The position numbers and the translations under genes are program-made. A stretch of 41,354 nucleotides of DNA from an uncultured Thermomicrobiales bacterium (lineage in GTDB: Bacteria > Chloroflexota > Chloroflexia > Thermomicrobiales > UBA6265), in NCBI GenBank assembly GCA_902806325.1, contig CADCWE010000019.1:1-41354 (forward strand), in the 5' to 3' direction. Every line of letters starts with the position of its first letter. Within the stretch, counting starts at the first letter, position 1. This document shows positions 24,266 to 34,936 of this stretch, one piece after another. Below the pieces are notes generated by a model. That model was given only the letters and a program-made list of their open reading frames with translations. It was not told the origin of the DNA and searched no databases.

Positions 24266-25750
24266 ATGGCGGACCTGTTCAAGAACTACGTCGGCGGCCG
24301 CTGGCAGGAAGCCAAGGGCGGTGTCACCTTCACCCGGAACAACCCGGCCAACGGCGAGCAGGTCGGCGTCTTCACCAAGAGCAAACCGGAGGACGTCGAC
24401 GCCGCCGTCGCCGCCGCGGTCGAGGCGTTCACGTCGTGGCGCCTCTACCCGGCGCCGAAGCGGGGCGAGATCCTCTACCGCGCCGCCCAGATCCTGCTCG
24501 ATCGCAAGGAAGCCCTCGCCCGCGAGATGACCGAGGAGATGGGCAAGGTCCTGACCGAGGCCCGGGGCGACGTCCAAGAAGCGATCGACATGACCTTCTA
24601 CATGGCCGGCGAGGGGCGGCGCCAGTACGGGCAAACGACGCCGTCCGAGATGCGCAACAAGTTCCAGATGGCGGTCCGCAGGCCGCTCGGCGTCTGCGGC
24701 GTCGTCACCCCCTGGAACTTCCCGCTCGCCATCCCGTCCTGGAAGATGATGCCGGCCCTGATCGCCGGCAACACCATCGTCTTCAAACCGGCCAGCTTCA
24801 CCTCCCGGATGGGCGTGCGGCTGGTCGAGATCCTGGAGGAGGCCGGGTTGCCCGGCGGCGTCGTCAACCTGGTGATGGGCACCGGGGCCGAGGTCGGCAA
24901 CGCGATCGTCGCCCACCCGGACGTGCCGCTGGTCTCGTTCACCGGCTCGAACGCGACCGGGACCACGGTCGCCGTCGAAGGGGCGAAGTGCAACAAGCGC
25001 GTCTCCCTGGAGATGGGCGGCAAGAACGCGGTGATCGTGATGGACGACGCCGACCTGGATTTGGCGACCGAGGGCATCCTCTGGAGCGCCTTTGGCACCT
25101 CCGGCCAGCGCTGCACCGCTGCCAGCCGGGTGGTGGTCCACCGGAGCGTGCAGCGGGAACTGGCCGAGCGCCTGGTGGCCCGCGCCGGCGGGATGCGACT
25201 CGGCGACGGCCTCGCCGACACCACCGACATCGGCCCAATCGTCAGCGAACGGCAGCTCGGCCGGATCAACGACTACGTCAAGATCGGCCAGGGCGAAGGC
25301 GCCCGCCTCGCGGTCGGCGGCGGGATCGCCCGCGATGGCGAGCTTGGCCGCGGCTTCTTCCACCAGCCGACGATCTTCGACGAGGTCGACCCGCGGATGC
25401 GCATCGCCCAAGAAGAGATCTTCGGCCCGGTCACGGCCTTGATCCCGGTCGAGACCTTGGACGAGGCGATCGACGTCGCCAACGGCGTAGGCTTCGGCCT
25501 TTCGGCGTCGATCTTCACCGCCGACGTCAACCGCGCCTTCCGCGCGATGCAGGACATCGACACCGGCATCCTCTACGTCAACGCCGGCACCACCGGCGCC
25601 GAGATCCACCTCCCCTTCGGCGGAACCAAGGGCACCGGCAACGGCCACCGCGAGGCGGGCACCGCCGCCCTCGACTTCTTCACCGAGTGGCAGAGCATCT
25701 ACGTCGACTACTCCGGCAAGCTGCAACGGGCGCAGATCGACCCCGTGTGA
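24266..25750 (+). CDS. NAD(P)+-dependent aldehyde dehydrogenase
   Basis: The 494-residue enzyme oxidises an aldehyde to the acid. Landmarks are GVVTPWNFPLAIPSWKMMPA and the cofactor lysine in IVFKPASFT; SFTGSNATG in the cofactor fold; the general-base glutamate in SLEMGGKN; and the nucleophilic cysteine in GTSGQRCTAASR. Further on are EEIFGPV and, near the end, VNAGTTGAEIHLPFGGTKGTGNGHREAG. The last segment resembles semialdehyde dehydrogenases acting on carboxylated substrates (KGSADH or aminoadipate semialdehyde type), but the exact substrate is an inference. ATG 24266 has AAAGGG 11 nt upstream. It converges with the Rrf2 gene. Confidence 0.93.
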   Translation: MADLFKNYVGGRWQEAKGGVTFTRNNPANGEQVGVFTKSKPEDVDAAVAAAVEAFTSWRLYPAPKRGEILYRAAQILLDRKEALAREMTEEMGKVLTEARGDVQEAIDMTFYMAGEGRRQYGQTTPSEMRNKFQMAVRRPLGVCGVVTPWNFPLAIPSWKMMPALIAGNTIVFKPASFTSRMGVRLVEILEEAGLPGGVVNLVMGTGAEVGNAIVAHPDVPLVSFTGSNATGTTVAVEGAKCNKRVSLEMGGKNAVIVMDDADLDLATEGILWSAFGTSGQRCTAASRVVVHRSVQRELAERLVARAGGMRLGDGLADTTDIGPIVSERQLGRINDYVKIGQGEGARLAVGGGIARDGELGRGFFHQPTIFDEVDPRMRIAQEEIFGPVTALIPVETLDEAIDVANGVGFGLSASIFTADVNRAFRAMQDIDTGILYVNAGTTGAEIHLPFGGTKGTGNGHREAGTAALDFFTEWQSIYVDYSGKLQRAQIDPV

Positions 25751-25758
25751 CGGAGGAA

Positions 25759-25886
25759 CGGGAGAGGACTGGGGGCTGAGGATAGAGGACTGAGATGGAG
25801 GCGAAGTCGGGGCTCATGGCCCGCGCCAGAGTCGACGGACGGCGTACCGATACCCGTCTCAGTCCTCAGCCCTCAGTCCTCTCCCG
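25759..25886. repeat. inverted pair of GGACTGAG-type repeats between convergent genes
   Basis: The left arm 25759-25795 (GGGAGAGGACTG, GGGGCTGAGG, AGAGGACTGAGA) has a near-perfect reverse complement at 25857-25886. The arms sit directly behind the stops of the aldehyde dehydrogenase and Rrf2 genes. The interior holds GGGGCTCATGGCCCGCGCC, close to an arm of the 4692-4807 element. It is a possible bidirectional terminator. Confidence 0.7.
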
Positions 25887-25892
25887 TCTGCC

Positions 25893-26321
25893 TCAAATGC
25901 TGTAGTTCGCCACCGCGACCCGTTCCCGGCGGCGCTGGCGCAGCGTGTCGAGGGTGATCGAGCGGAGGTACTCCACGGAGCGCTCCTGGAGCTCGTGCCA
26001 GGTCTCGTGGACCACGTCTGGCTCGTCGAGGTCGGGGTGGGGGTGCTGGTGGGCGCGGCGGGCTTCGCCGTCGAGGATTTGGAGGACGTCCCAGAGCGTT
26101 ATCTGGTCCGGTTCGCGGGCGAGTTCGTGGCCGCCGAGGGGGCCGCGGGTGGAGCGGACGAAGCCGGCACGGTTCAAGGCGCCGAGGACCTGGTGCAGGT
26201 AGGCTTCCGGGATGCCCTGGCGGGCGGCGATGTCGCGGCTCTGGGTCGGGCCGCGGCCGTAGCGCTCGGCCAGGTCAAACAGCGCCCTGACCCCGTAGTC
26301 CGCCCGGCTGGAGACGCGCAT
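25893..26321 (-). CDS. Rrf2 family transcriptional regulator without cysteines
   Basis: The 142-residue protein has an Rrf2 winged helix: MRVSSRADYGVRALFDLAER, RDIAARQGIPEAYLHQVLGALNRAGFVRSTRGPLGGHELARE. The segment where IscR-like members carry Fe-S cysteines instead reads EARRAHQHPHPDLDEPDVVHETWHELQ, and the protein has no cysteine at all. Fe-S sensing is therefore unlikely; the His-rich loop could bind a metal. The start is ATG 26321 with GAGGTG 4-6 nt upstream, inside the end of larE (47-nt overlap), so the two are co-translated. The target genes are unknown. Confidence 0.9.
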   Translation of the reverse strand: MRVSSRADYGVRALFDLAERYGRGPTQSRDIAARQGIPEAYLHQVLGALNRAGFVRSTRGPLGGHELAREPDQITLWDVLQILDGEARRAHQHPHPDLDEPDVVHETWHELQERSVEYLRSITLDTLRQRRRERVAVANYSI

Positions 26322-27186
26322 GGAGCACCTCGTTGCTGCTGCCGGAACGGTAGCCTTCCAGGTCCAGCGCCACGTACCCGTACCCCGCCGCCTTGATCCC
26401 GGCCACGATCTCGGCGCTCCGGGCAACCGCCTCCGCCATCGCCGCCGGGGGCACCTCGAGCCGCGCCACCGCGCCGTGATGCCGCACCCGGAACCCGCGG
26501 AACCCGAGCGCGCGCATTGCCCGCTCCGCCGCCGCGACCTTGGCCAGCTTCTCGACCGTGATCGGGTCCCCGTAGGCGAACCGGGAGGAGAGGCAGGCCA
26601 TCGCCGGTTTGTCCCAGGTCCGCAAGCCCAACGCCGCCGAGAGCGCCCGCACCTCGTCCTTGCGCAAGTTCGCCTCTTGGAGGGGCGAGCGCACGCCCAA
26701 CTCCCGCGCCGCCCGCGCCCCGGGTCGAAAATCGTCGCGGTCGTCGGCGTTGGCCCCGTCCAGGACCACCGCGATGCCGCGCTCTTGGGCGACCGCGTTC
26801 AACCGGTTGTAGAGTTCGCTCTTGCAGAAGAAGCAGCGCTGGTGGCTGTTGTTGGCGTAGCGGGGGTCGGTCAGTTCCATCGTCGAGACCATGAGGTGCT
26901 CGGCGCCGATCTCGGCCGCGATCGCCTTCGCCTCGGCCATCTCCTCGGCGGCGTAGGTTTGGGACAATCCGGTGGCCGCCACCGCCCGCGCTCCGAGCGC
27001 GTCGAAGGCCGCCTTCAGCAGCAGCGCGCTGTCCGCCCCGCCCGAGAACGCGACCAGCACCGACCCCATTCCGGCCAGCGATTCCCGCATCGCGTCGTAT
27101 TTGGCCCGTGTTTCGTCCCCGACTGGGGCGGCGAGTACCGCCGGCAAGGGTTCCATGACGATCGCGTCGCTCACCGATTCCCCCAT
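26275..27186 (-). CDS. larE: ATP-dependent sacrificial sulfur transferase LarE
   Basis: LarE donates sulfur to the pyridine precursor of the nickel-pincer nucleotide cofactor. The 303-residue protein has the PP-loop SGGADSALLLKAAFD, the family segment NNSHQRCFFCKSELYNRL, GANADDRDDFRPGARAARELGV, and KPAMACLSSRFAYGDPIT, which carries the sacrificial cysteine. The usual end GYRSGSSNEVL is followed by about 15 extra residues that overlap the Rrf2 start. ATG 27186 has GGGGAAG just upstream. No larA, larB or larC is seen in the window, so the partner genes must lie elsewhere or the sulfur acceptor differs. Confidence 0.92.
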   Translation of the reverse strand: MGESVSDAIVMEPLPAVLAAPVGDETRAKYDAMRESLAGMGSVLVAFSGGADSALLLKAAFDALGARAVAATGLSQTYAAEEMAEAKAIAAEIGAEHLMVSTMELTDPRYANNSHQRCFFCKSELYNRLNAVAQERGIAVVLDGANADDRDDFRPGARAARELGVRSPLQEANLRKDEVRALSAALGLRTWDKPAMACLSSRFAYGDPITVEKLAKVAAAERAMRALGFRGFRVRHHGAVARLEVPPAAMAEAVARSAEIVAGIKAAGYGYVALDLEGYRSGSSNEVLHARLQPGGLRGQGAV

Positions 27187-27343
27187 CTTCCCCGGGCGGC
27201 CCACCGATCCGCCCGGCACCCGCGGTTGATCCTAACAGCCTTCGCGCGGATGCGACAACCGCGCCGGACTCCGGACGCGCCCCGGGCCGCGGTCCCGTCC
27301 GGCGAGGCGGTGGCCCGCGGTCGTCTCCGCTTCGCTCGGCGGA

Positions 27344-28039
27344 TTAACGTCCGGCCACCCCGCGCCGGCGCCTGGCCTGCTTCTCGGCCAGCCACGCAGG
27401 ATAAGCATCCGGGGCGACGTCGAACATCAGGTCCTCGGCGTCCGGCAGCGGATCCTGGGCGAACCAGTCCGGATCGAGCCACAACCCGGACAAGACCGTG
27501 GAGTGGTAGCGACCTACGTCGTCCGGCGCCACCTCGGCGTAGTCCCCGTCCGGCCCCAGGCGGTAGAACCAGAGCCCGGTCCGCCCTTCCCGCGCCTCGA
27601 CGATCAGGTACTCGGGGACGCCCGCCGCCGCGTACTCGGCCAGTTTGACGACCTGGTCGGTGCGCGCCGTCTCGTCGGAGAGTAGCTCCACCACCAGGTC
27701 GGCCGGCCCTTCCATTCCGATCCGCTTGATCCGGTCGCGGTGGGGGTTCAGCACCACGACGACGTCCGGTTCGCGGCCCGACCCGCTGGGTCGGGCGCGC
27801 ATCAAGAACGGCGGCTGGAAGACCACCCCGAGGTCGAACACCCGCACAAAAGACGCGAAGAATCCGAAGAGCAGGCCGCCGAGGAGCTGATGCCGCGTCG
27901 TGGTGCTCAATACGATGACCTCGCCGTCGACCCACTCCGCCTGCTTCCCGTCCGGAATGAGGCGCACGAAGTCCTCGTAGCTCATCCGCTGCCGGCTGCC
28001 GGGCCAAAACTCGGGGGCAATGGGGGGGGCTTGGGCCAC
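27344..28039 (-). CDS. Uma2 family (DUF820) endonuclease-like protein, copy C
   Basis: The 231-residue protein of the PD-(D/E)XK-fold Uma2 family reads MSYEDFVRLIPDGKQAEWVDGEVIVL, HQLLGGLLFGFFASF, REPDVVVVLNPHRDRIK, then GPADLVVELLSDETARTDQVVKLAEYAAAGVPEYLIVEA. The pattern EPDV...ELLS...K matches the predicted nuclease site (D, E, K). It ends LSGLWLDPDWFAQDPLPD. The start is GTG 28039, with AAGGAG 6 nt upstream; longer readings have no site. Uma2 proteins are common in Cyanobacteria and Chloroflexota, often in many copies, with no settled function. Confidence 0.88.
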   Translation of the reverse strand: MAQAPPIAPEFWPGSRQRMSYEDFVRLIPDGKQAEWVDGEVIVLSTTTRHQLLGGLLFGFFASFVRVFDLGVVFQPPFLMRARPSGSGREPDVVVVLNPHRDRIKRIGMEGPADLVVELLSDETARTDQVVKLAEYAAAGVPEYLIVEAREGRTGLWFYRLGPDGDYAEVAPDDVGRYHSTVLSGLWLDPDWFAQDPLPDAEDLMFDVAPDAYPAWLAEKQARRRRGVAGR

Positions 28040-28286
28040 CTCGATCTCCTTCCGAACCGTTCGAACCGGCGATTCGTCGCGGAAACCGGCCCCACGCAGG
28101 GACGACGCCGGTCGAATCGTGCCACGCGCTCGAACGGGGCCCGCGCTCTGGCCGGCGACCCGCGGCGCGATGTCGATCACCTACCCCGAGCGCACCGTGG
28201 CGCTCGACTGCCAGGGGGCGCCTGGTCGACGATGGAGGATCGCGGCGCGGCGCGTCGACCGATCCGCGAGGCCGCCCGGCAACCGG

Positions 28287-29054
28287 TCACGCGCCGCCGT
28301 CGCCCGATCCTAGCAGCCGCTCCCGCAGCGCCGCGATCTCCCCGGTCGAGACCCCGGCCTGGAGCAAGTACGGCTCCGCACCGCCGTGCCGGGCTGCCAA
28401 GCGGTCCAACGTCTCGGTCATCACCGCCGCCGTCGGCGCGTAGACGGTCAGGATCTTCTCCCGCTCGGCGCGGTCGCCCGGCCCGTTCTCGACGTAGTCC
28501 AGTTCTTGCTCGCGCAGGCACTCCGCGTTCAAGGCGTAGTCGGCGGCGATCGTGGCGCGGTCTACCCTCGCCAGGTCCAGCAGCAGCGCGCAGATCAACC
28601 CGGTGCGGTCCTTGCCGGCGCGGCAATGGACCAGCACCCCTCCCTCAGCGGCCCCGGCGATCGTCGTCATCACCCCGGCGATCTGGCACGCGAACCGATC
28701 GAACATCCCGGCGTACAGGTCGGCCAGGGTCGTAAACGGGGGCGGGTCACCGGCGGCCGGATCAACCAGCGGTGCGTGGATGTAGGCGATCCCGTGCCGC
28801 TTCGCCTCCTCGTCCGCCGCGAACGGGTTGGGAAACGCCGCCAGTTCGTCGGCCGAGCGCAGATCCACCACCGTTCGCACGCCGTACGCCGCCAGCGCGT
28901 CCTGCCCCGCCGGGGTCAACGCCTCCAGGCTGGCCGAGCGCACCACCCGGCCCCATCGCGTTTCCCGCCCGTCCGCCGTCGCGTACCCGCCCAGATCGCG
29001 GGCGTTGAGGCAGCCGTCCCAGGCCAAGCGGCGCTCGCGTTGGTCGTTCGCCAT
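28287..29054 (-). CDS. tyrosine-protein phosphatase (Y_phosphatase3/MptpB-like)
   Basis: The 255-residue protein has the P-loop VLVHCRAGKDRTGLICALLL (CX5R with the lysine typical of the MptpB group), and an N-terminal CLNARDLGGYATADGRETRWGRVVRSASL, the conserved NxRDLGG motif. VVDLRSADELAAFPNPF supplies the early strand and loop. Family members hydrolyse phosphotyrosine or phosphoinositides; some are secreted, but no signal is seen here. ATG 29054 has GAGAGGGG 8 nt upstream. It lies downstream of pgi on the same strand (161 bp). Confidence 0.9.
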   Translation of the reverse strand: MANDQRERRLAWDGCLNARDLGGYATADGRETRWGRVVRSASLEALTPAGQDALAAYGVRTVVDLRSADELAAFPNPFAADEEAKRHGIAYIHAPLVDPAAGDPPPFTTLADLYAGMFDRFACQIAGVMTTIAGAAEGGVLVHCRAGKDRTGLICALLLDLARVDRATIAADYALNAECLREQELDYVENGPGDRAEREKILTVYAPTAAVMTETLDRLAARHGGAEPYLLQAGVSTGEIAALRERLLGSGDGGA

Positions 29055-29215
29055 CCGTGTTGCCCCTCTCGCCGTCGGCAGCTCGCCACCGATCGCCTCG
29101 TCGTGCCGGCCTCCGCCGCGGCGGCAAGATCCGAAAACGGCCCTGGTGTTGCTCACGGTGGCGCGGCCCCACGATTCGAGACGGCCACCAGGGATTCTGC
29201 TCACCGTCCCTGGCG

Positions 29216-30856
29216 CTACCCTGCTCCGCGCCGCGCCCGGTAGCGCCGGATCAGGGCGTTGGTCGAACCGTCGTGGGCGAGATCGGGGTCGGCGTCGGCG
29301 GCCAACTCCGGCGAGATCCGGTTCGCCAGGGCCTTACCGAGTTCGACGCCCCATTGGTCGAAGGAGTTGATGTTCCAGATCGTGCCCTGGACGAAGACCT
29401 TGTGCTCGTACAGCGCCACCAGCGCCCCCAGCGTGGCCGGGGTCAGGCGGTCGGCCAGGATCGTGCTGGTCGGCCGGTTGCCGGGGAAGACGCGGTGGGC
29501 GACCTGGTGCTCGGGCACCCCTTCCGCCCGGACCTCGGCCTCGGTCTTGCCGAAGGCGAGGGCTTCGGTTTGGGCGAAGAGGTTGGCCATCAGCAAGTCG
29601 TGGTGGTCGCCGAGCGGGTTTAAGGTTTGGCAGAAGCCGAGGAAGTCGGCCGGGATCAACTTGGTCCCCTGGTGGATCAATTGGTAGAACGCGTGTTGGC
29701 CGTTGGTGCCCGGCTGGCCCCAGACGATCGGGCCGGTCTGGTAGTCGACCGGCGCCCCGTCCAGGGTCACCCGCTTGCCGTTGCTTTCCATGTCCAGTTG
29801 TTGGAGGTAGGCGCTGAAGCGGTTGAGGTACTGGTCGTAGGGCAGCACCGCCAGGGTCTCGGCGCCGAAGAAATCGCCGTACCAGATGCCGAGCAGCCCC
29901 ATCAGCACCGGCAGGTTGCGCTCGAACGGCGCGTCCCGAAAATGCTCGTCCATCGCCCGGAAGCCGCCGAGCATCTCGCGAAAGCGGTCCGGCCCGATCG
30001 CGATCATCAGCGACAGGCCAATCGCCGACGGGTAGGAGTAGCGCCCGCCGACCCAGTCCCGGAACTCGAACATGTTGGCCGGGTCGATGCCGAACTTCTG
30101 GACCTCGGCGGCGTTGGTCGACAAGGCAACGAAGTGCTTGGCGACCGCCGCCTCGTCGCCGCCCAGCCCGGCCAGCAGCCACTCCCGCGCCGAGCGCGCG
30201 TTGGTCAACGTCTCGATGGTGGTGAAGGTCTTCGAGGCCACGATAAACAGGGTTTCCGCCGGATCCAGATCCCGCGTTGCCTCGGCCAGATCCGTGCCGT
30301 CGACGTTGGAGACAAAGCGCAGCGTCAGGTTCCGTTGGGCGTAGAAACGGAGCGCCTCGTAGGCCATCACCGGTCCCAGGTCCGACCCGCCGATGCCGAT
30401 GTTGACGACGTTGCGGACGGGCTTGCCGGTTTGCCCGGTCCAGGAGCCGCCCCGCACCGACTCGGCAAAGTCCACCATCTTGTCCAGGACCTGATGAACG
30501 AATGGGACGACGTTCTCCCCCTCGACCAGGATCGTCCCGTCCCGCGGCGCCCGCAGCGCGACGTGCAGCACCGCCCGCCGCTCGGTGCTGTTGATCGGCT
30601 CCCCGCCGAACATGGCCTCCCGCCGCGCCTTCAGCCCGACCGCCTCCGCCAGCGCCAGCAGCAACCGCAGCGTTTCGTCGGTCACCCGGTGCTTGGAGTA
30701 GTCCAGGTACAACCCGGCGCCCTCGGCCGTCAGCCGCTCGCCGCGCCCCGGGTCCTCGGCAAACAGGTCCCGCAGGTGCCGGTCCTTGATTGCCACGTGA
30801 TGCGCGGCCAACGCGCGCCATTCCGGGTGCCGGGTCAGGGAAGCGGTGACGGTCAC
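29216..30856 (-). CDS. pgi: glucose-6-phosphate isomerase
   Basis: The enzyme interconverts glucose 6-phosphate and fructose 6-phosphate in glycolysis and gluconeogenesis. The 546-residue protein is close to the E. coli length. Landmarks are [18 protein letters not shown], the phosphate-binding [30 protein letters not shown] (signature 1), [19 protein letters not shown], and [14 protein letters not shown] (signature 2, with the catalytic-site lysine). The start is GTG 30856 with GAGGAG 7 nt upstream; readings further upstream begin in intergenic sequence. It is the large Escherichia-type form rather than the short archaeal or Bacillus form. Confidence 0.95.
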   Translation of the reverse strand: MTVTASLTRHPEWRALAAHHVAIKDRHLRDLFAEDPGRGERLTAEGAGLYLDYSKHRVTDETLRLLLALAEAVGLKARREAMFGGEPINSTERRAVLHVALRAPRDGTILVEGENVVPFVHQVLDKMVDFAESVRGGSWTGQTGKPVRNVVNIGIGGSDLGPVMAYEALRFYAQRNLTLRFVSNVDGTDLAEATRDLDPAETLFIVASKTFTTIETLTNARSAREWLLAGLGGDEAAVAKHFVALSTNAAEVQKFGIDPANMFEFRDWVGGRYSYPSAIGLSLMIAIGPDRFREMLGGFRAMDEHFRDAPFERNLPVLMGLLGIWYGDFFGAETLAVLPYDQYLNRFSAYLQQLDMESNGKRVTLDGAPVDYQTGPIVWGQPGTNGQHAFYQLIHQGTKLIPADFLGFCQTLNPLGDHHDLLMANLFAQTEALAFGKTEAEVRAEGVPEHQVAHRVFPGNRPTSTILADRLTPATLGALVALYEHKVFVQGTIWNINSFDQWGVELGKALANRISPELAADADPDLAHDGSTNALIRRYRARRGAG

Positions 30857-31160
30857 GGTGCGGCTCCTCTCGTCGTAGACAGAGCGTACGGGACGCGGCA
30901 TCGCTCGCGCATCGTACCCAATCTTTGGGCGAACGACGACGGTCAACCGAATCCATCGGTCGACCTGCCGTGCTTGAATGACGCCGATCGGGATGCGGAT
31001 CGGCTAGGGCGAATACCAAGGATCGCGTCGTTTTACGGCATCGTGAGTGGGGATTGCTCCACCAACCCGAGACGCGCGCCATCTGGGATCGTGCGCGGCA
31101 ACGCCAGCAGGCCGTTCGGATCAGCCCGCTCCCGTAACCGCTTGATCAGGAGGAACCACG
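30857..31160. other. divergent intergenic region between pgi and the DUF2442 gene
   Basis: No gene is evident. The stretch 30905-31060 is less GC-rich than its surroundings and should hold the promoters of both divergent genes. I see no box with a convincing -35/-10 pair. Confidence 0.35.
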
Positions 31161-31478
31161 ATGGAACGCGTGGTCGAGGTCCATGTTCCCCGCCCCTTCG
31201 TGCTAGATCTCCCGTTCACCGACGGGACCCGCGGCGAAGTCGAACTCGAATCCGAACTTTGGGGCGAGGTCTTCGAGCCGCTGCGGGACCCGGCCTACTT
31301 TGCTCTTGTCACCGTCGACGAAGAAATCGGCACCGTGGTCTGGCCCAGTAGCGCCGACTTGGCCCCGGAGTTCCTCTACTACGGCGACGAGAACCCGTAC
31401 GCCACCTACCTCGAGCAGCACGGCGAACCGGTTGCGGTGGGACCGCCCGATACGAGGACCGTCCCGCCGGACCGCTGA
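31161..31478 (+). CDS. DUF2442 domain protein
   Basis: The 105-residue protein has the short DUF2442 fold: VHVPRPFVLDLPFTDGTRGEVELES, VFEPLRDPAYFALVTVDEEIGTVVWPSSADLAPEFLYY. The strand pattern ending in TVVWPSSADLAPE is characteristic. DUF2442 proteins are small, of uncertain role, and sometimes paired with DUF4160 or toxin-antitoxin genes; no partner is seen here. AGGAGG lies 7-8 nt before ATG 31161. It converges with the YigZ gene. Confidence 0.88.
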   Translation: MERVVEVHVPRPFVLDLPFTDGTRGEVELESELWGEVFEPLRDPAYFALVTVDEEIGTVVWPSSADLAPEFLYYGDENPYATYLEQHGEPVAVGPPDTRTVPPDR

Positions 31479-31491
31479 CCCAGCGCCATTT

Positions 31492-32133
31492 CTACCGCGC
31501 CGTGACCGGCACCTCGACGTGGACGGCGCCTGCCACCCGCGCCTGGCTCTTGCCGTTCGTCGTCTCGACCAGCCAGGCGGCGAAGGCGGGCACCTCGGGT
31601 TCGGCCAGGCGGATCTCGAAGCCGACGCGGTCGCCGTAGGTCGCCGCGCCGGGAACGTACCCGGCGGCGCGCAAGGCGTTCTCCAGGCGCCCGGCGTCGG
31701 CGTGGTCCGCCTCGACCGCGATCAGGGAAACCGGCCGCCGCTCGACGATCCCGACCGCATCCACCGCGTCGGAGACGACCCGACCGTAGGCGCGGACCAG
31801 ACCGCCGGCGCCGAGCAGGACGCCGCCGAACCAGCGCGTCACCACGGCGACGGTGTCGGTCAGATCCCGGCGCGCCAGCGCCGCCAGCATCGGCGCCCCG
31901 GCCGTGCCCGCCGGTTCCCCGTCGTCGCTGGTTCGTTGGAGGAGGCCGCCGGGACCGATGCGGTAGGCGGTGCAGTGGTGGTTGGCGTCCCAATGGCGCC
32001 GTCGCACGTCCTCGATCGCGGCGCGCGCCGCGTCCTCGGTCGCCGCCCGCGCCAGCGTGCACAGGAACCGCGACTTCTTGACGGCGATCTCGTGGGTGCC
32101 ATTCGCCGCGAGGGTCCGTGGGTACTCCGCCAT
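31492..32133 (-). CDS. YigZ/IMPACT family protein (UPF0029)
   Basis: The 213-residue protein has the IMPACT N-terminal domain: KKSRFLCTLARAATEDAARAAIEDVRRRHWDANHHCTAYRIG, DDGEPAGTAGAPMLAALARRDLTDTVAVVTRWFGGVLLGAGGLVRAY, followed by a small ferredoxin-like C-terminal domain (about 140-205). The eukaryotic relative regulates the eIF2-alpha kinase GCN2; bacterial members have no settled role, though a tRNA or nucleotide link is suspected. ATG 32133 is preceded by AAGG very close. It follows mutL on the same strand (124 bp). Confidence 0.92.
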   Translation of the reverse strand: MAEYPRTLAANGTHEIAVKKSRFLCTLARAATEDAARAAIEDVRRRHWDANHHCTAYRIGPGGLLQRTSDDGEPAGTAGAPMLAALARRDLTDTVAVVTRWFGGVLLGAGGLVRAYGRVVSDAVDAVGIVERRPVSLIAVEADHADAGRLENALRAAGYVPGAATYGDRVGFEIRLAEPEVPAFAAWLVETTNGKSQARVAGAVHVEVPVTAR

Positions 32134-32257
32134 CCTTGCTTGGCCTTGTCCGTGGCGTTTCCGCCGTGCGTCGCGATCGCGTCCAGCCGAACGCGGCGGC
32201 AGCCACAGCCGACCGCACCGGCGAGATCCCGAAGCGGTCCGCCATCGGCAAACCGGT

Positions 32258-33993
<1,736 letters not shown>

Positions 33994-33997
<4 letters not shown>

Positions 33998-34812
33998 CGC
34001 GGCTTCGCCCCGCGCGCCAGCACGTCCCGGTGCCGCCGCAGGTAGACCAGATCGGCCAGCATTCCGTCGCCGTGCCCGTCCCGCCACATCGCCGCGAACG
34101 CCGGTTGCCCCTCCGTCGCCCACGTCTCCAGGGTTTGGAACATGACTTCCTGCCGCCGCTCGATCGCGTCCAGCACCCCCGCGCGTTCCTCGTTCGCCAA
34201 CCCGTAGGCGTCGAGGAAGACGGCCAGCCGCCGGGCACGCCCCTCCGGCGGCCCGAACCCCTCGTCGGCGGAAAGCGGCACCCACCGCCACAGCGCGTAG
34301 GCCAGGTCCCACAGCCGCGGCCCGGGCGCGGCGAAATCCCAGTCGATGAACGCCACCGGTTCGTCCCCGGCGAAGATGACGTTCCACGGCCCGAGATCGT
34401 TGTGGCAGACGACGTCACCTGCGCGCGGCGCCCCGATCGAGAACCGCCACGCCAAATCGGGCGGGGGCGCGAACCCCGCCGCCGCGTCGTGGTAGCGTCG
34501 GATCAGCCGCCCCACCGAGGCCAACGTCTCGTCCGACCCGTACCCACCCAGCCACGACGGCGCGGTTTCCCCCGGCACGAACGTCAACACCTCCCGTCCC
34601 CGTCCATCCATCCCGTCCCCGACCACCCGCGGCGCCCCCGCGAACCCGACCCGTTCCAAATGGCGCAGCAGCGCGTGGACCGCCGGCGTCCAGGGACCCG
34701 CCGCCCGCCGCACCGTGCCCCCAACCCGCACCGCGCCCGAGACGTTGCCGTCCGCGAACGGAACGGCAATCTCATCAGCGTCGGCGTGGTGTTCCTCCGG
34801 ATGGCTCGTCAT
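33994..34812 (-). CDS. APH/choline-kinase-like phosphotransferase
   Basis: The 272-residue kinase-like protein has the catalytic loop VVCHNDLGPWNVIF (HxDxxxxN) and the metal-binding FIDWDFAAPGPRLWDLAYALW (DxD/DW). GGTVRRAAGPWTPAVHALLRHLE and VLTFVPGET supply the N-terminal lobe. It belongs to the phosphotransferase family PF01636, which covers aminoglycoside kinases and many metabolic kinases; the substrate is unknown and drug resistance should not be assumed. ATG 34812 has no ribosome binding site but a TATAGT box 7 nt upstream, so the mRNA may be leaderless. It overlaps mutL by 4 nt. Confidence 0.87.
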
Positions 34813-34819
34813 GCCACGC

Positions 34820-34825
34820 ACTATA
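34820..34825 (-). promoter_or_regulatory. -10 box for a leaderless aph-mutL transcript
   Basis: TATAGT on the minus strand ends 7 nt before ATG 34812, so transcription would start at or next to the start codon. No ribosome binding site precedes the ATG. Confidence 0.5.
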
Positions 34826-34886
34826 CCCCGCTCCAACCGGCATCTTCCCGTTTCGATCCTCCAGCCTCATTCCTCGTCCCGTCCCC

Positions 34887-34917
34887 TTGAACCTCCCCCA
34901 CCGTCAGGGGCTATGCT
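34887..34917 (+). promoter_or_regulatory. MerR-type promoter with 19-bp spacer
   Basis: TTGAAC (34887-34892) and TATGCT (34912-34917) are separated by 19 bp, the over-long spacer typical of MerR-activated promoters. The spacer carries a dyad CCCC-ACCGTCA-GGGG (34896-34910). It lies 20 bp before the TipA-like gene, implying autoactivation. Confidence 0.75.
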
Positions 34918-34936
34918 CTGGTTCGGGGGGTGGCCG

